64,000 bases of DNA from Chroococcidiopsis sp. TS-821. Its GTDB lineage: Bacteria; Cyanobacteriota; Cyanobacteriia; Cyanobacteriales; Chroococcidiopsidaceae. Below are positions 1-7,945 of the stretch, in pieces. Numbering within the stretch: the stretch's first letter is position 1; each line of letters starts with the position of its first letter. Location of the stretch: NCBI RefSeq assembly GCF_002939305.1, contig NZ_MVDI01000001.1:1426001-1490000 (forward strand), written 5' to 3'. The notes beneath the pieces are model-generated. The model did no database searches, was not told where the DNA came from, and saw only the letters and a program-made list of their open reading frames with translations. The position numbers and the translations under genes are program-made.

Positions 1-820
1 TGCAGTTTTTGTAGAATTAGGTGTTCTCTCAACCCAGGAAATGCAGAAAATTGCTAAGGAGATGAACTATTCGGAAACGACTTTTATTACCTCTTTAGAT
101 ATGCAAGAAGGAGGTTACCCTGTACGAATATTCACACCAGAACAAGAACTACCTTTTGCCGGACACCCGACCTTAGGAACAGCTTACGTACTGCAGAAAG
201 AAATTAGTCTCCCTATCAAGCAGATTATCTTGAACTTACAAGTTGGAAAGATACCTGTAACTCTTCATTATCAGGATGAAAATATAGAAGAATTGTGGAT
301 GCAGCAGAAACCGCCTACCTTCGCTCAAACATTTACAGCCGAGACACTAGCCCCAATTTTAAATCTAGATTTAGAGGAAATTGATTTAGGATATCCTATT
401 CAAGAAGTATCGACAGGAATCTCATTTATTATTGTTCCTTTGAAAAAGCTCTCAAGCTTAAAGAAAATTAAAATTAATCGAGATAAATATTTTGAACTAG
501 TCAATCAAACTCAAGCAAAAGCAATTCTTGCTTTTTGCCCAGAAACAAATAAGCCGGAAAACAACTTAGCTGCTAGAGTATTTGCTGATGCTGTTGGTGT
601 TCCAGAAGATCCTGCTACTGGAAGTGCGAATGGCTGTCTAGCTGGGTATTTAGTCAACTATTCCTATTTTGGCGCTGAATCAATCGATGTGCGTGTTGAG
701 CAAGGATACGAAATTGGCAGACCTTCACTACTATTATTAAAAGCTGAGAAAAATGAGACAGATATAAAAGTTTTTGTAGGTGGTAAAGTAATTATGGTTG
801 CTCAGGGTCAGTTTGTTTAA
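1..820 (+). CDS. PhzF family protein, 5' end cut by the window edge
   Basis: Member of the PhzF family (diaminopimelate-epimerase-like fold; some members isomerise the phenazine precursor, most have unknown substrates). The frame is open from base 2, and the residues before the first ATG (base 41) already read as family sequence, so the true start lies outside the window and about 272 residues are visible. MNYSETTF carries the glutamate usually assigned as catalytic; PFAGHPTLG marks the first half-domain and PEDPATGSANG the glycine-rich loop of the second, so both lobes are intact. The M28 peptidase starts 15 bases after its stop on the same strand, suggesting co-transcription. No phenazine genes are near, so a role in phenazine synthesis is not supported. 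Family certain, substrate unknown. Confidence 0.88.
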   Translation, partial: AVFVELGVLSTQEMQKIAKEMNYSETTFITSLDMQEGGYPVRIFTPEQELPFAGHPTLGTAYVLQKEISLPIKQIILNLQVGKIPVTLHYQDENIEELWMQQKPPTFAQTFTAETLAPILNLDLEEIDLGYPIQEVSTGISFIIVPLKKLSSLKKIKINRDKYFELVNQTQAKAILAFCPETNKPENNLAARVFADAVGVPEDPATGSANGCLAGYLVNYSYFGAESIDVRVEQGYEIGRPSLLLLKAEKNETDIKVFVGGKVIMVAQGQFV

Positions 821-835
821 CTGTAATAAAAGCCA

Positions 836-1687
836 ATGGCGCTTGAATTAAAAGAACGCTTATTTACTCATTTGCAACAAATTGTACGCGATCGCGACCC
901 TTATTTGGCAACAGCAGGGCATTTTTTTGTTCAACAATACATCTATCAACAGTTAGAAAAATATGGACCTGTAGAAATTTTTGAATTTACTGTCCGAGGT
1001 AAAACGCACCAAAATTTGATTTTAAATCTACCTGGTAAACAGCATGGCTTTCCGATTTTAGTCGGCGCCCACTACGATGCAGTACCTGGAACGCCAGGCG
1101 CTGACGACAATGCTACAGGTGTTGCTGTTTTATTAGAACTAGCGCGAATTTTTGCAAACGAACCTGCAAAGCATCCTCTACGTTTAGTTGCGTTCGATCT
1201 TGAAGAATATGGCTTACTTGGTAACTCTGGTGCTTCCGAGTACGCAGCTTACTTATGCCAACAAAATCAACAACTACGGTTAATGATTTCGCTAGAAATG
1301 TTAGGTTATTGCGACTCTACCCCAGGGTCACAACAGTACCCAATTTCTTTATTAAAAAGATTATATCCAAATTGCGGTAATTTTATTGGTTTAATTGGTA
1401 ATCTACCAACAATTTTTGACTTAATTTACCTTAGCCGCAGTATTCGTCAAATTGGAGTACCAAGTGAATGGCTACCTGTATTTAATAAAGGTTCAATTGT
1501 TCCACAAACTCGGCTAAGCGATCACGCACACTTTTGGGATCGAGGCTATCCAGCAATGATGATTACAGATACTGCTATGCTACGCAATCCACACTATCAT
1601 AAAGCGAGTGATACGATTGAAACTCTGAACTTGGATTTTCTTGCAGGTGTTTGTCTGGGATTATCGCAAGGGTTACGCTGTTTATGA
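836..1687 (+). CDS. M28 family zinc metallopeptidase
   Basis: A 283-residue protein of the M28 aminopeptidase family, co-catalytic zinc enzymes that release N-terminal residues. GAHYDAVPG supplies the first zinc histidine (about His79), GADDNATG the bridging aspartate (about 90-91), DLEEYGLLG the general-base/zinc glutamates (123-124), ISLEMLGY (about 154) the next ligand region and SDHAHFW the final histidine. All metal positions of the family can be found, so it should be active. I see no signal peptide, suggesting a cytoplasmic location. It starts with ATG 15 bases after the PhzF gene and ends 48 bases from the convergent RNase D-like gene. The natural substrate cannot be read from sequence. 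Confidence 0.88.
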   Translation: MALELKERLFTHLQQIVRDRDPYLATAGHFFVQQYIYQQLEKYGPVEIFEFTVRGKTHQNLILNLPGKQHGFPILVGAHYDAVPGTPGADDNATGVAVLLELARIFANEPAKHPLRLVAFDLEEYGLLGNSGASEYAAYLCQQNQQLRLMISLEMLGYCDSTPGSQQYPISLLKRLYPNCGNFIGLIGNLPTIFDLIYLSRSIRQIGVPSEWLPVFNKGSIVPQTRLSDHAHFWDRGYPAMMITDTAMLRNPHYHKASDTIETLNLDFLAGVCLGLSQGLRCL

Positions 1688-1735
1688 TATTTACAATACT
1701 GTTGCTTTTAGAGCGACACAGCTAATCGCTATCTA

Positions 1736-2665
1736 TCAAAAATCTAACTCGTCTTGTTTATCTATGTTTTCAAACTGCTTTGCAGACAATCGCCAACTTG
1801 TTGTCGTTTCTACTTGTAATGAAAGTTCAGCCATCAGCTCTTTAAGTTCTTTTTGCAGCTTTTGTGTTAAAGTGATTGGAAAATTTAGCGATAATCCATG
1901 TTGTTGAGCTACTGCGGCTAGTTGAGAAAATTCAACTTTTGTTATTCGGCGCTGCGATCGCGATAATTTTAAACAATCGGTTTCAGAAATTTTCTGAGCT
2001 TGCATTGCTGATTTCAATCGCGTTTCTATATGCTCAAATTCCGAACTAAGTAAATGTAGCTGTTGCTTAAGTTGCAAGTATCGCCCAGCCAAAGACGTTA
2101 AATCTTCTGTTTCAGGATTCGGATACGCAACTGCTTGCAATTGCAAAAGTTTTTGATGCACCATTGCTAAATAAACAGGATCCATTTTAGCGTAGTGAAG
2201 TTGTAAATTGCTTAAAGGTCGCTGTCCCCAATCGCTTGTTTGCTCAGTTTTATCAATGTTTATATGGTACAAAGCATCTACTAAAGTTTTTAAGGAGAAA
2301 TTAGGTAACGGCAAAAGATAATACGGAATATTCTTTGCCATTTCTAAAGTACAAGTTACATTTTTTGCTTGGTTTTTACCGAGAAACTTTAAATCATAGC
2401 TAGCTTGATGAAAGACCTTTTCAATAGTATGATTGCACATGATACTTTCGATAAAATTTTTAATAATCTCAGGTCGATCAAGTACATCTAAAATGACGAC
2501 TGTTTCTCCTGAAATATCGCTACCGTCTTTCAAAATCTGAATCAAGGACAAGCGAGGTTTTTGAGTGTTAAAATCGGCTATTTCTGTATCAACCCAGAGT
2601 ATTTTGGCTTGACTGTATTGCGTAACTAAAGCACTGATTTCGTCTGCATTTCTCAAATAAAGCAT
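1736..2665 (-). CDS. rnd: RNase D-like 3'-5' exonuclease
   Basis: A 309-residue DEDDy-type 3'-5' exonuclease related to ribonuclease D, which trims tRNA and other small RNA 3' ends. Exo I is seen as WVDTEIADF (about residues 25-33), Exo II as HQASYDLKFLG (about 106-116) and Exo III as the Tyr-x3-Asp pattern in HYAKMDPVYLA, so the four acidic metal ligands and the tyrosine are present. The C-terminal 100 residues are helical and charged and replace a clear HRDC domain, as in many cyanobacterial homologues. The ATG at 2665 opens directly on the exonuclease domain. It converges with the M28 gene. Exonuclease family certain; the exact substrate is inferred. Confidence 0.85.
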   Translation of the reverse strand: MLYLRNADEISALVTQYSQAKILWVDTEIADFNTQKPRLSLIQILKDGSDISGETVVILDVLDRPEIIKNFIESIMCNHTIEKVFHQASYDLKFLGKNQAKNVTCTLEMAKNIPYYLLPLPNFSLKTLVDALYHINIDKTEQTSDWGQRPLSNLQLHYAKMDPVYLAMVHQKLLQLQAVAYPNPETEDLTSLAGRYLQLKQQLHLLSSEFEHIETRLKSAMQAQKISETDCLKLSRSQRRITKVEFSQLAAVAQQHGLSLNFPITLTQKLQKELKELMAELSLQVETTTSWRLSAKQFENIDKQDELDF

Positions 2666-3076
2666 TAGAAAAATATAAGTTAAATGAACTTAAATACGAG
2701 TTTTAATTCTCAATTTTTTTTATAGTATTGTGACACAGATTGTATAAACTTGCTCTAAACAAGTAATTATTACTTATTTCACTATGAAAAACATTAATTC
2801 AAATAATCAAAAAGAATTAAAAACTAACAGTCAATAAATGAATAATAGCTATTTAAGTTAATCCAGACCTAATAGTTAAAAACTCTCAATACAACCGAGC
2901 AGCAGTTTTCTAACTAGTAGTTAGTTATAGTAGCAAATCGCTGTAGGACATTGAACTCACGGCGGTAATAACTACCGTGAGCCTTGACAATTTTCACGTT
3001 CTTTTTTAGGCTAATTGAGCATAAACGCAGGTAGGCACCAAGAGCTTACAACTGCTGTGCGATAGCTTAGCGTGTT
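2666..3076. other. Non-coding interval, 411 bp
   Basis: AT-rich interval between the divergent-side start of the RNase D-like gene and the 3' end of the sugar transferase gene. No reading frame of convincing length or composition on either strand. It holds a TAGTAGTTAGTTATAG-type degenerate repeat near 2911-2933 and one stable inverted repeat (2956-2981). No promoter assigned. Confidence 0.6.
2956..2981. repeat. Inverted repeat, 7-bp arms
   Basis: CTCACGG (2956-2962) and CCGTGAG (2975-2981) are exact reverse complements around a 12-base centre. It lies about 95 bases past the stop of the minus-strand sugar transferase gene and could be a 3'-end structure of that transcript, though no run of T follows on that strand. 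Confidence 0.45.
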
Positions 3077-3853
3077 CTAGTAAGCGCCATTGTTTTTTGG
3101 CATGATGACAACTCCAATCGTTTTCATGATGACCCACAGATCAAGCCAAAAGTTGTGGAACTTGACGTAGTATAGGTCTATTTGAATTCTACGACTGTAA
3201 GGAATGTCATTACGTCCTGAGACTTGCCATAGTCCTGTAATTCCTGGCTTAATCGTCAAAACTTTGTCGATATGAGAGCCATACATATACAGTTCTTGGG
3301 CTACTAAAGGGCGAGGACCGACAACGCTCATGTCTCCTTTGAGAACATTCCAAAATTGGGGAAACTCATCTAGACTCGTTAATCGTAAGAAGCGACCGAT
3401 TTTTGTAATTCTTGGATCTTGTTTCAGCTTGAAATTATCGGCAAATTCTTGTCGGAGATGAGGTGATGTTTCCATCAGCTCTACTAACATTTCGTCAGCA
3501 TTTGTTACCATTGTCCGGAATTTGATGCATCCGAATGGCTTGTAGTTTTTTCCAACTCGTTCTTGCACGTAAAAAATTGGTCCTTCAGAACTATACGCAA
3601 TGAGTAACGCCAACAAGAGATAAACCGGAGAAAACAAAATCAGAACCGATAGCGAGAAGACCACATCAAACAGCCTTTTGATAAACTCTCGATTGGCAAA
3701 ATTAAGCCGTACATCGATCAACAGTTGCTTGGCAAACGTCAAAGCTAATAGCGATCGCCACAACTTGTTTTTTTCGCTGGGCGATCGCTTCTGAAGACCA
3801 GATTGCACAAAAGCCCGTAATTTTTTGCCTGAGAGGAGTGAATGGGCAGTCAT
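3077..3853 (-). CDS. Sugar transferase (polyprenyl-phosphate phosphoglycosyl transferase)
   Basis: Membrane enzyme that starts repeat-unit synthesis by moving a sugar-phosphate from a nucleotide sugar to a polyprenyl phosphate. About 258 residues from the chosen ATG at 3853. A frame start 27 bases upstream is less likely because the ATG at 3853 has an AAGGAG ribosome binding site (3858-3863). A hydrophobic segment lies at roughly residues 45-70, then come EGPIFYVQERVG, KFRTM, TSLDEFPQFWNVLKGDMS, VVGPRP and PGITGLWQVSGR, the full signature of the catalytic region. There is no four-helix N-terminal extension, so it is the short monotopic form. It lies downstream of a GT4 on the same strand, with a strong inverted repeat between them; together they look like a surface-polysaccharide pair. 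Confidence 0.9.
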   Translation of the reverse strand: MTAHSLLSGKKLRAFVQSGLQKRSPSEKNKLWRSLLALTFAKQLLIDVRLNFANREFIKRLFDVVFSLSVLILFSPVYLLLALLIAYSSEGPIFYVQERVGKNYKPFGCIKFRTMVTNADEMLVELMETSPHLRQEFADNFKLKQDPRITKIGRFLRLTSLDEFPQFWNVLKGDMSVVGPRPLVAQELYMYGSHIDKVLTIKPGITGLWQVSGRNDIPYSRRIQIDLYYVKFHNFWLDLWVIMKTIGVVIMPKNNGAY

Positions 3854-3857
3854 TTTA

Positions 3858-3863
3858 CTCCTT
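3858..3863 (-). promoter_or_regulatory. Ribosome binding site fixing the sugar transferase start
   Basis: AAGGAG read on the minus strand, 4 bases before the ATG at 3853. It supports this start over the longer frame beginning at 3880. Confidence 0.6.
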
Positions 3864-3925
3864 AACAATCCACACCACACTTAGTCCCGATTTTAAAGCC
3901 TGACGACGCCAGGTATCCTGAATTT

Positions 3926-3964
3926 GATCCCAGAATCTTAAATAGGATTTAAAGATTGGGGATC
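3926..3964. repeat. Long interrupted inverted repeat between GT4 and sugar transferase
   Basis: Arms GATCCC (3926-3931) plus AATCTT (3934-3939) mirror AAGATT (3952-3957) plus GGGATC (3959-3964), giving 12 matched pairs in two blocks around a 12-base loop. It lies in the gap between two minus-strand genes and would fold in their shared transcript. On that strand no T-run follows, so processing or partial termination is more likely than a classical terminator. Confidence 0.55.
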
Positions 3965-4029
3965 AAAAAACAGTAAAAAGCCAACCAAAGTTATACTGAA
4001 TGGAGCATAAGTACAGCCAAGATATTACG

Positions 4030-5187
4030 TCAACCCGATAGGTGCTGATTTTTTGTACTGTAATCTTGCCACGAGTTTTGTAGAAATGCGAGAAACTTGT
4101 CTCGAAAGACCTGTGCTGCGAACTGAGTCGCGTGAGTGCGAATCCACTCCGGCTGAAACATTTTTTGACAAGCTTCAAAGTTTTCAATAGCCTCGATTAA
4201 CGCTGCTTCGGTTTGGGTTGTAAAAAATATACCAGTTCCTGTATCAGGATATTGGCTAATGGAACGCACGGTCTCTAGCGCGCCTCCCGCAGCGTAAGCA
4301 ATGACTGGAGTACCGCAAGCTTGAGCTTCTACAGGTGCAATCCCAAAATCTTCATAAGCTGCATAGACAAACGCTTTTGCCGCAGCCATGTACTTTTCCA
4401 CAACTTCATTTGGCTGTTCTCCTAAAACTCGAACGTTTGATTGTGCTAATTTGCGAATTTGTTTGAGTTCAGGTCCAGTACCAATCACGACTAAAGGTTT
4501 TTTAAGTTGGTTAAAAGCACGCACAATCAACGATACTTTTTTGTAACTGACTAAACGGGAAACAGTTAAATAAAAGTCTTGCTTTGTGCTGACCAGGGGA
4601 AACCGTTCAATATTTACTGGTGGGTAAATTACGGTTGCTGGGCGGCGGTAGCAGCGCCAAATCCGGCGTGCGGTGTTTTGTGAATTGGCAATAAAGTAAT
4701 CTACGCGATTTGCGCTTAATGTATCCCACTGGCGCATTCGATGAAGGAGGTATCGCGTTAAAACTCCTGGTAATCCCCGACCACTGGGGCTACTGCGAAG
4801 ATAATCGAACGTCAGTTCCCAAGCAAAGCGCATTGGAGTATGGCAATAGCATACATGCATTTGTTCTGGACTTGTTAAAACTCCTTTAGCAACTGTGTGC
4901 GAAGAGGAGATAATGACATCATAAGCACGCAAATCTAACTGTTCGATTGCTAGTGGCAACAGCGGTAAATACTTCTGTACGCCATTGCGTGCAAAGGGCA
5001 AATACTGCAAAAAGGTTGTTCCTATAGGGCGTTGAAACAGATAGCTGTTAGGATTAGTTGATTCAAAGTCGATTAATGCATACAAATCAGCATCAATATG
5101 CTTGAGAATTTCTTGGACTACGAGTTCTGAACCACCAGTAGCTTTAGGTGTGAGCCACTCATGGACAAGTGCATATTTTAAAGCCAC
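4030..5187 (-). CDS. Glycosyltransferase family 4
   Basis: A 385-residue retaining GT-B enzyme expected to add a sugar (often mannose) from a nucleotide donor to a lipid-linked oligosaccharide on the cytoplasmic membrane face. N-terminal acceptor domain begins VHEWLTPKATGGSELV; the C-terminal donor domain carries YAAYEDFGIAPVEAQACG, the E-x7-E motif of GT4, then GTPVIAYAAGG. The start is GTG at 5187; the frame opens on the first beta strand of the fold. It is followed by the sugar transferase, and the two plausibly form one transcript. Upstream is a divergent CSP41-like gene. Family certain; donor and acceptor unknown. Confidence 0.88.
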   Translation of the reverse strand: MALKYALVHEWLTPKATGGSELVVQEILKHIDADLYALIDFESTNPNSYLFQRPIGTTFLQYLPFARNGVQKYLPLLPLAIEQLDLRAYDVIISSSHTVAKGVLTSPEQMHVCYCHTPMRFAWELTFDYLRSSPSGRGLPGVLTRYLLHRMRQWDTLSANRVDYFIANSQNTARRIWRCYRRPATVIYPPVNIERFPLVSTKQDFYLTVSRLVSYKKVSLIVRAFNQLKKPLVVIGTGPELKQIRKLAQSNVRVLGEQPNEVVEKYMAAAKAFVYAAYEDFGIAPVEAQACGTPVIAYAAGGALETVRSISQYPDTGTGIFFTTQTEAALIEAIENFEACQKMFQPEWIRTHATQFAAQVFRDKFLAFLQNSWQDYSTKNQHLSG

Positions 5188-5367
5188 AGCTATTCACTAA
5201 AAGTTCGAGGTTTGGGTAGGCGTTTTGTACTTGAATCAAGCAATTCCTATATTTTTGTGCTTGGCAATCGAAGGCATGACGCTGTTGTTGAAAAATAAGT
5301 TCCAAGCTGATAGCGCAACCTGATAATCTCATAGAAAATTACGTTTGCAGCACAAGGAAGCAAGACA

Positions 5368-6312
5368 ATGCGAATTTTGATTATGGGTGGTACGCGATTT
5401 ATTGGCGTGTACCTGACACGAAAACTTGTTGCCCAAGGGCATGAGGTTGTCTTATTTAATCGGGGGAATCGACCGCTTCCCGTCGCAGGAGTCACGCAAA
5501 TCACAGGCGATCGCACGCAGCCTGAAGAATTGAAAGAAAAACTATCTGCACAAACCTTTGACGCTATTTTTGATAATAACGGGCGCGAACTCAGCGATAC
5601 CCAACCTTTGGCAGAAATCTTTAAAGATCGCGTGCAGCATTTTGTCTATATGAGTTCAGCAGGAGTGTATTTGCCCTCTGACCAGATGCCGCATCAAGAA
5701 GGCGATGCCGTAGATCCCAAAAGCCGCCATCGCGGTAAGCACGAAACCGAAGCTTTTTTGGCTAAAATCGGCGTTCCCTTTACAGCAATTCGTCCAACTT
5801 ACATTTATGGTCCGCACAATTACAATGACTTGGAAAGCTGGTTTTTCGATCGCATCGTTCGCGATCGCCCAATTCCCATTCCTGCTAACGGATTATATAT
5901 AACGCAGTTCGGTCACGTAGACGATCTGGCGCAAGCGATGTGTCAAGTTTTAGGTTCTACACAAGCCATCGGCGAAATTTATAATATCTCCGGCGATCGC
6001 TATGTCACATTTGACGGATTAGCCCGTGCGTGTGCTGTGGCAGCTGGCAAATCACCCGAAGCAATACAAATCGTCCACTATGACCCCAAACAATTTAATT
6101 TTGGCAAGCGAAAAGCTTTCCCTATGCGCGTACAACATTTTTTTGCAGCGATAGATAAAGCAAAAGCTCAACTCAACTGGCAACCAAAATACGATCTCAT
6201 TTCGGGTTTAAAAGACTCGTACCACAACGATTATCTTGTATCAGGTCGCGACGCTGCTGAAGTTGACTTTTCAACAGATGACGAAATTTTATCGGTTACA
6301 GGCAGTAAATAA
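5368..6312 (+). CDS. CSP41-like NAD-dependent epimerase/dehydratase family protein
   Basis: A 314-residue atypical extended SDR. MRILIMGGTRFIGVYL gives the Rossmann glycine motif with GGTRFIG, the form seen in cyanobacterial and plastid CSP41 proteins, which bind and cleave stem-loop RNA in chloroplasts rather than acting as sugar epimerases. HFVYMSSAGVY and IRPTYIYGPHNYND are the other family landmarks. The C-terminal AEVDFSTDDEIL also looks like family sequence. ATG at 5368 is preceded by AAGGAAG. The last 82 bases overlap the 3' end of pgsA on the opposite strand. RNA-related function is inferred from the plant homologues. Confidence 0.8.
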   Translation: MRILIMGGTRFIGVYLTRKLVAQGHEVVLFNRGNRPLPVAGVTQITGDRTQPEELKEKLSAQTFDAIFDNNGRELSDTQPLAEIFKDRVQHFVYMSSAGVYLPSDQMPHQEGDAVDPKSRHRGKHETEAFLAKIGVPFTAIRPTYIYGPHNYNDLESWFFDRIVRDRPIPIPANGLYITQFGHVDDLAQAMCQVLGSTQAIGEIYNISGDRYVTFDGLARACAVAAGKSPEAIQIVHYDPKQFNFGKRKAFPMRVQHFFAAIDKAKAQLNWQPKYDLISGLKDSYHNDYLVSGRDAAEVDFSTDDEILSVTGSK

Positions 6313-6815
6313 ATTGCCCCAGAAATCAGCGTGAGGGCGACCGCTACCCAAAACGCACTCAGTGAAAGTAACTGCCAATGAACGGGTAAGGGCGCAATCA
6401 AAAGTGCGATCGCGGCTATCTGACTCACCGTTTTCAGTTTGCCCCAAAAGTTAGCGCCAGTAATCGCGGTAGTGCCCGTTAAACTAGGAGTCACGCGCCA
6501 GCCTGCTATGGTTAACTCCCGTGCCAAAATCAGAAAGACGCCCCATGCAGGCACTTGTTCTAGCTTAATTAAAGGTAGCAACGGCGCGAGTATCAAAAGT
6601 TTATCAACTAAAGGATCGAGAAATTTGCCTAATTCAGTAATTTGATTGAGTCGACGGGCAAGGTATCCATCAACCCAATCGGTCATTGCTGCTACTAAAA
6701 AAATACCGACACTCAACCAACGAGTGTCAGGAGTAGGATTTTCTAAACAAAAAAGTAAAACTGGCAACGCAAGTAGGCGCGACAGTGTCACCCAATTGGG
6801 CAAGGACATGAGCAA
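6231..6815 (-). CDS. pgsA: CDP-diacylglycerol--glycerol-3-phosphate 3-phosphatidyltransferase
   Basis: Integral membrane enzyme for phosphatidylglycerol synthesis: it joins CDP-diacylglycerol to glycerol-3-phosphate. About 194 residues with several membrane helices. The CDP-alcohol phosphotransferase signature D-G-x2-A-R-x8-G-x3-D-x3-D is complete in DWVDGYLARR followed by ELGKFLDPLVDKL. Opening residues MSLPNWVTLSRLLALP are typical; the third codon is a second ATG (6809) and either could be used. The last 25 or so residues, after IYLLPV, lie inside the overlap with the CSP41-like gene and look like a run-on tail. Phosphatidylglycerol is essential for cyanobacterial photosystems, so this is a core gene. 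Confidence 0.9.
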   Translation of the reverse strand: MLMSLPNWVTLSRLLALPVLLFCLENPTPDTRWLSVGIFLVAAMTDWVDGYLARRLNQITELGKFLDPLVDKLLILAPLLPLIKLEQVPAWGVFLILARELTIAGWRVTPSLTGTTAITGANFWGKLKTVSQIAAIALLIAPLPVHWQLLSLSAFWVAVALTLISGAIYLLPVTDKISSSVEKSTSAASRPDTR

Positions 6816-7131
6816 GGTAAGAATTGAACACCCAGGAGTTAGGGTAATATAAAACCCTTAGCGATTGCTAGTAACTTCGTGCGTATTATTACGCAAAAGA
6901 ACTTCGAGAGAATAGAAAAACGCGATCGCACCTTGTTTTTTTGCTTTCTATCTGGATTCAGCTAAATTTCAGAAGTATAACTTCTTTATATAAAATTTAT
7001 ACCTAGCGAATTTCCTTGATTCCTTGATGAAGATTCGCCAAAACATCACTCAAAATGAGATTGCAGAAGCTTTGAGCAACTATATTTAAAAGAGTTTACG
7101 TAATTCTACTGAAATAGAGTACAAAGTAGTT
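6816..7131. other. Non-coding interval, 316 bp, with two short palindromes
   Basis: Between divergent pgsA and sugar transferase genes. TGCGTA-TTAT-TACGCA at 6880-6895 and AGAAGT-ATA-ACTTCT at 6971-6985 are perfect inverted repeats and could be operator sites. A 20-codon ATG frame at 7027-7089 has no support beyond being open. Confidence 0.5.
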
Positions 7132-7791
7132 GTGACGATGTTCCAAGCCGAATCTCCAACATCCAATTTGTTAACACAAGAAGTTCACCCCTCCGTTAAC
7201 TCAGTATTTAAACGCTTATTAGATATTGCTGGCAGCTTAGTAGGACTATTTATTTTAATGCTTGTATTTGTACCTGTGGCGATCGCAATTAAGTTGGATA
7301 GCCCAGGACCAATTTTTTTTCGCCAAGAACGCTACGGACTGCACGGACGCAAGTTCTACATTCGTAAGTTTCGTTCGATGGTAGTTAATGCTGAACAGTT
7401 AAAATCGCTAGTGAGTAACGAAGCTTCAGGACTGATCTTCAAAAACGAACGCGACCCCAGAGTAACGCGTGTAGGGCGTTTCTTGAGAAGTTCGAGTTTA
7501 GATGAGTTACCACAATTTTGGAATGTCTTAGTTGGTGAAATGAGCTTAGTGGGCACTCGTCCACCAACAGGTGATGAAGTAGCGCAGTACAACGAGCGTC
7601 ACTGGCAACGATTGAATGTCAAGCCTGGTTTAACTGGTGAATGGCAAGTCAGCGGTCGTTCGAATATCAAAGATTTTGAACAAGTCGTTGACCTCGATCT
7701 GCGCTACCAAAAGCAATGGCATCCTTTATACGATCTTGCGATCATTGCCAAGACAATATACGCGATCTTTGCCAAGGTAGGAGCTTGCTAG
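7132..7791 (+). CDS. Sugar transferase (short polyprenyl-phosphate phosphoglycosyl transferase)
   Basis: Second initiating phosphoglycosyl transferase of the window, 219 residues. FKRLLDIAGSLVGL with one hydrophobic segment (about residues 25-55) is the N-terminal membrane anchor; GPIFFRQERYG, RKFRSM, SSSLDELPQFWNVLVGEMS, LVGTRPPTGDE and KPGLTGEWQVSGRS are the catalytic signatures. It begins with GTG at 7132; the ATG at 7138 is an equally good start, and neither has a clear ribosome binding site. It differs from the 3.1 kb copy in the specificity segments (GTRPPTGDE against GPRPLVAQE), so the two probably serve different glycans. Stand-alone on the plus strand, convergent with galE. Confidence 0.88.
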   Translation: MTMFQAESPTSNLLTQEVHPSVNSVFKRLLDIAGSLVGLFILMLVFVPVAIAIKLDSPGPIFFRQERYGLHGRKFYIRKFRSMVVNAEQLKSLVSNEASGLIFKNERDPRVTRVGRFLRSSSLDELPQFWNVLVGEMSLVGTRPPTGDEVAQYNERHWQRLNVKPGLTGEWQVSGRSNIKDFEQVVDLDLRYQKQWHPLYDLAIIAKTIYAIFAKVGAC

Positions 7792-7945
7792 AAAAAGCAA
7801 GGTTTCGTTTGTGCGATTAAATTTGAGGTGAATCACAACTCTTATTTCTAATATTTATTATTCATTATTTATCATTCAATCCCTAGCTTCTAACCCTACT
7901 CTCCAAGAACGGTAAAATTCTACGCTCCTCACTCCTAATACAGTT

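Noticed and set aside
1641-1907. Plus-strand frame of 88 codons
   Set aside because: Shadow of the M28 and RNase D-like genes; it spans the end of one and the reverse of the other with unlikely composition.
7027-7089. 20-codon ATG frame before the second sugar transferase
   Set aside because: Too short, no clear ribosome binding site, no recognisable sequence.
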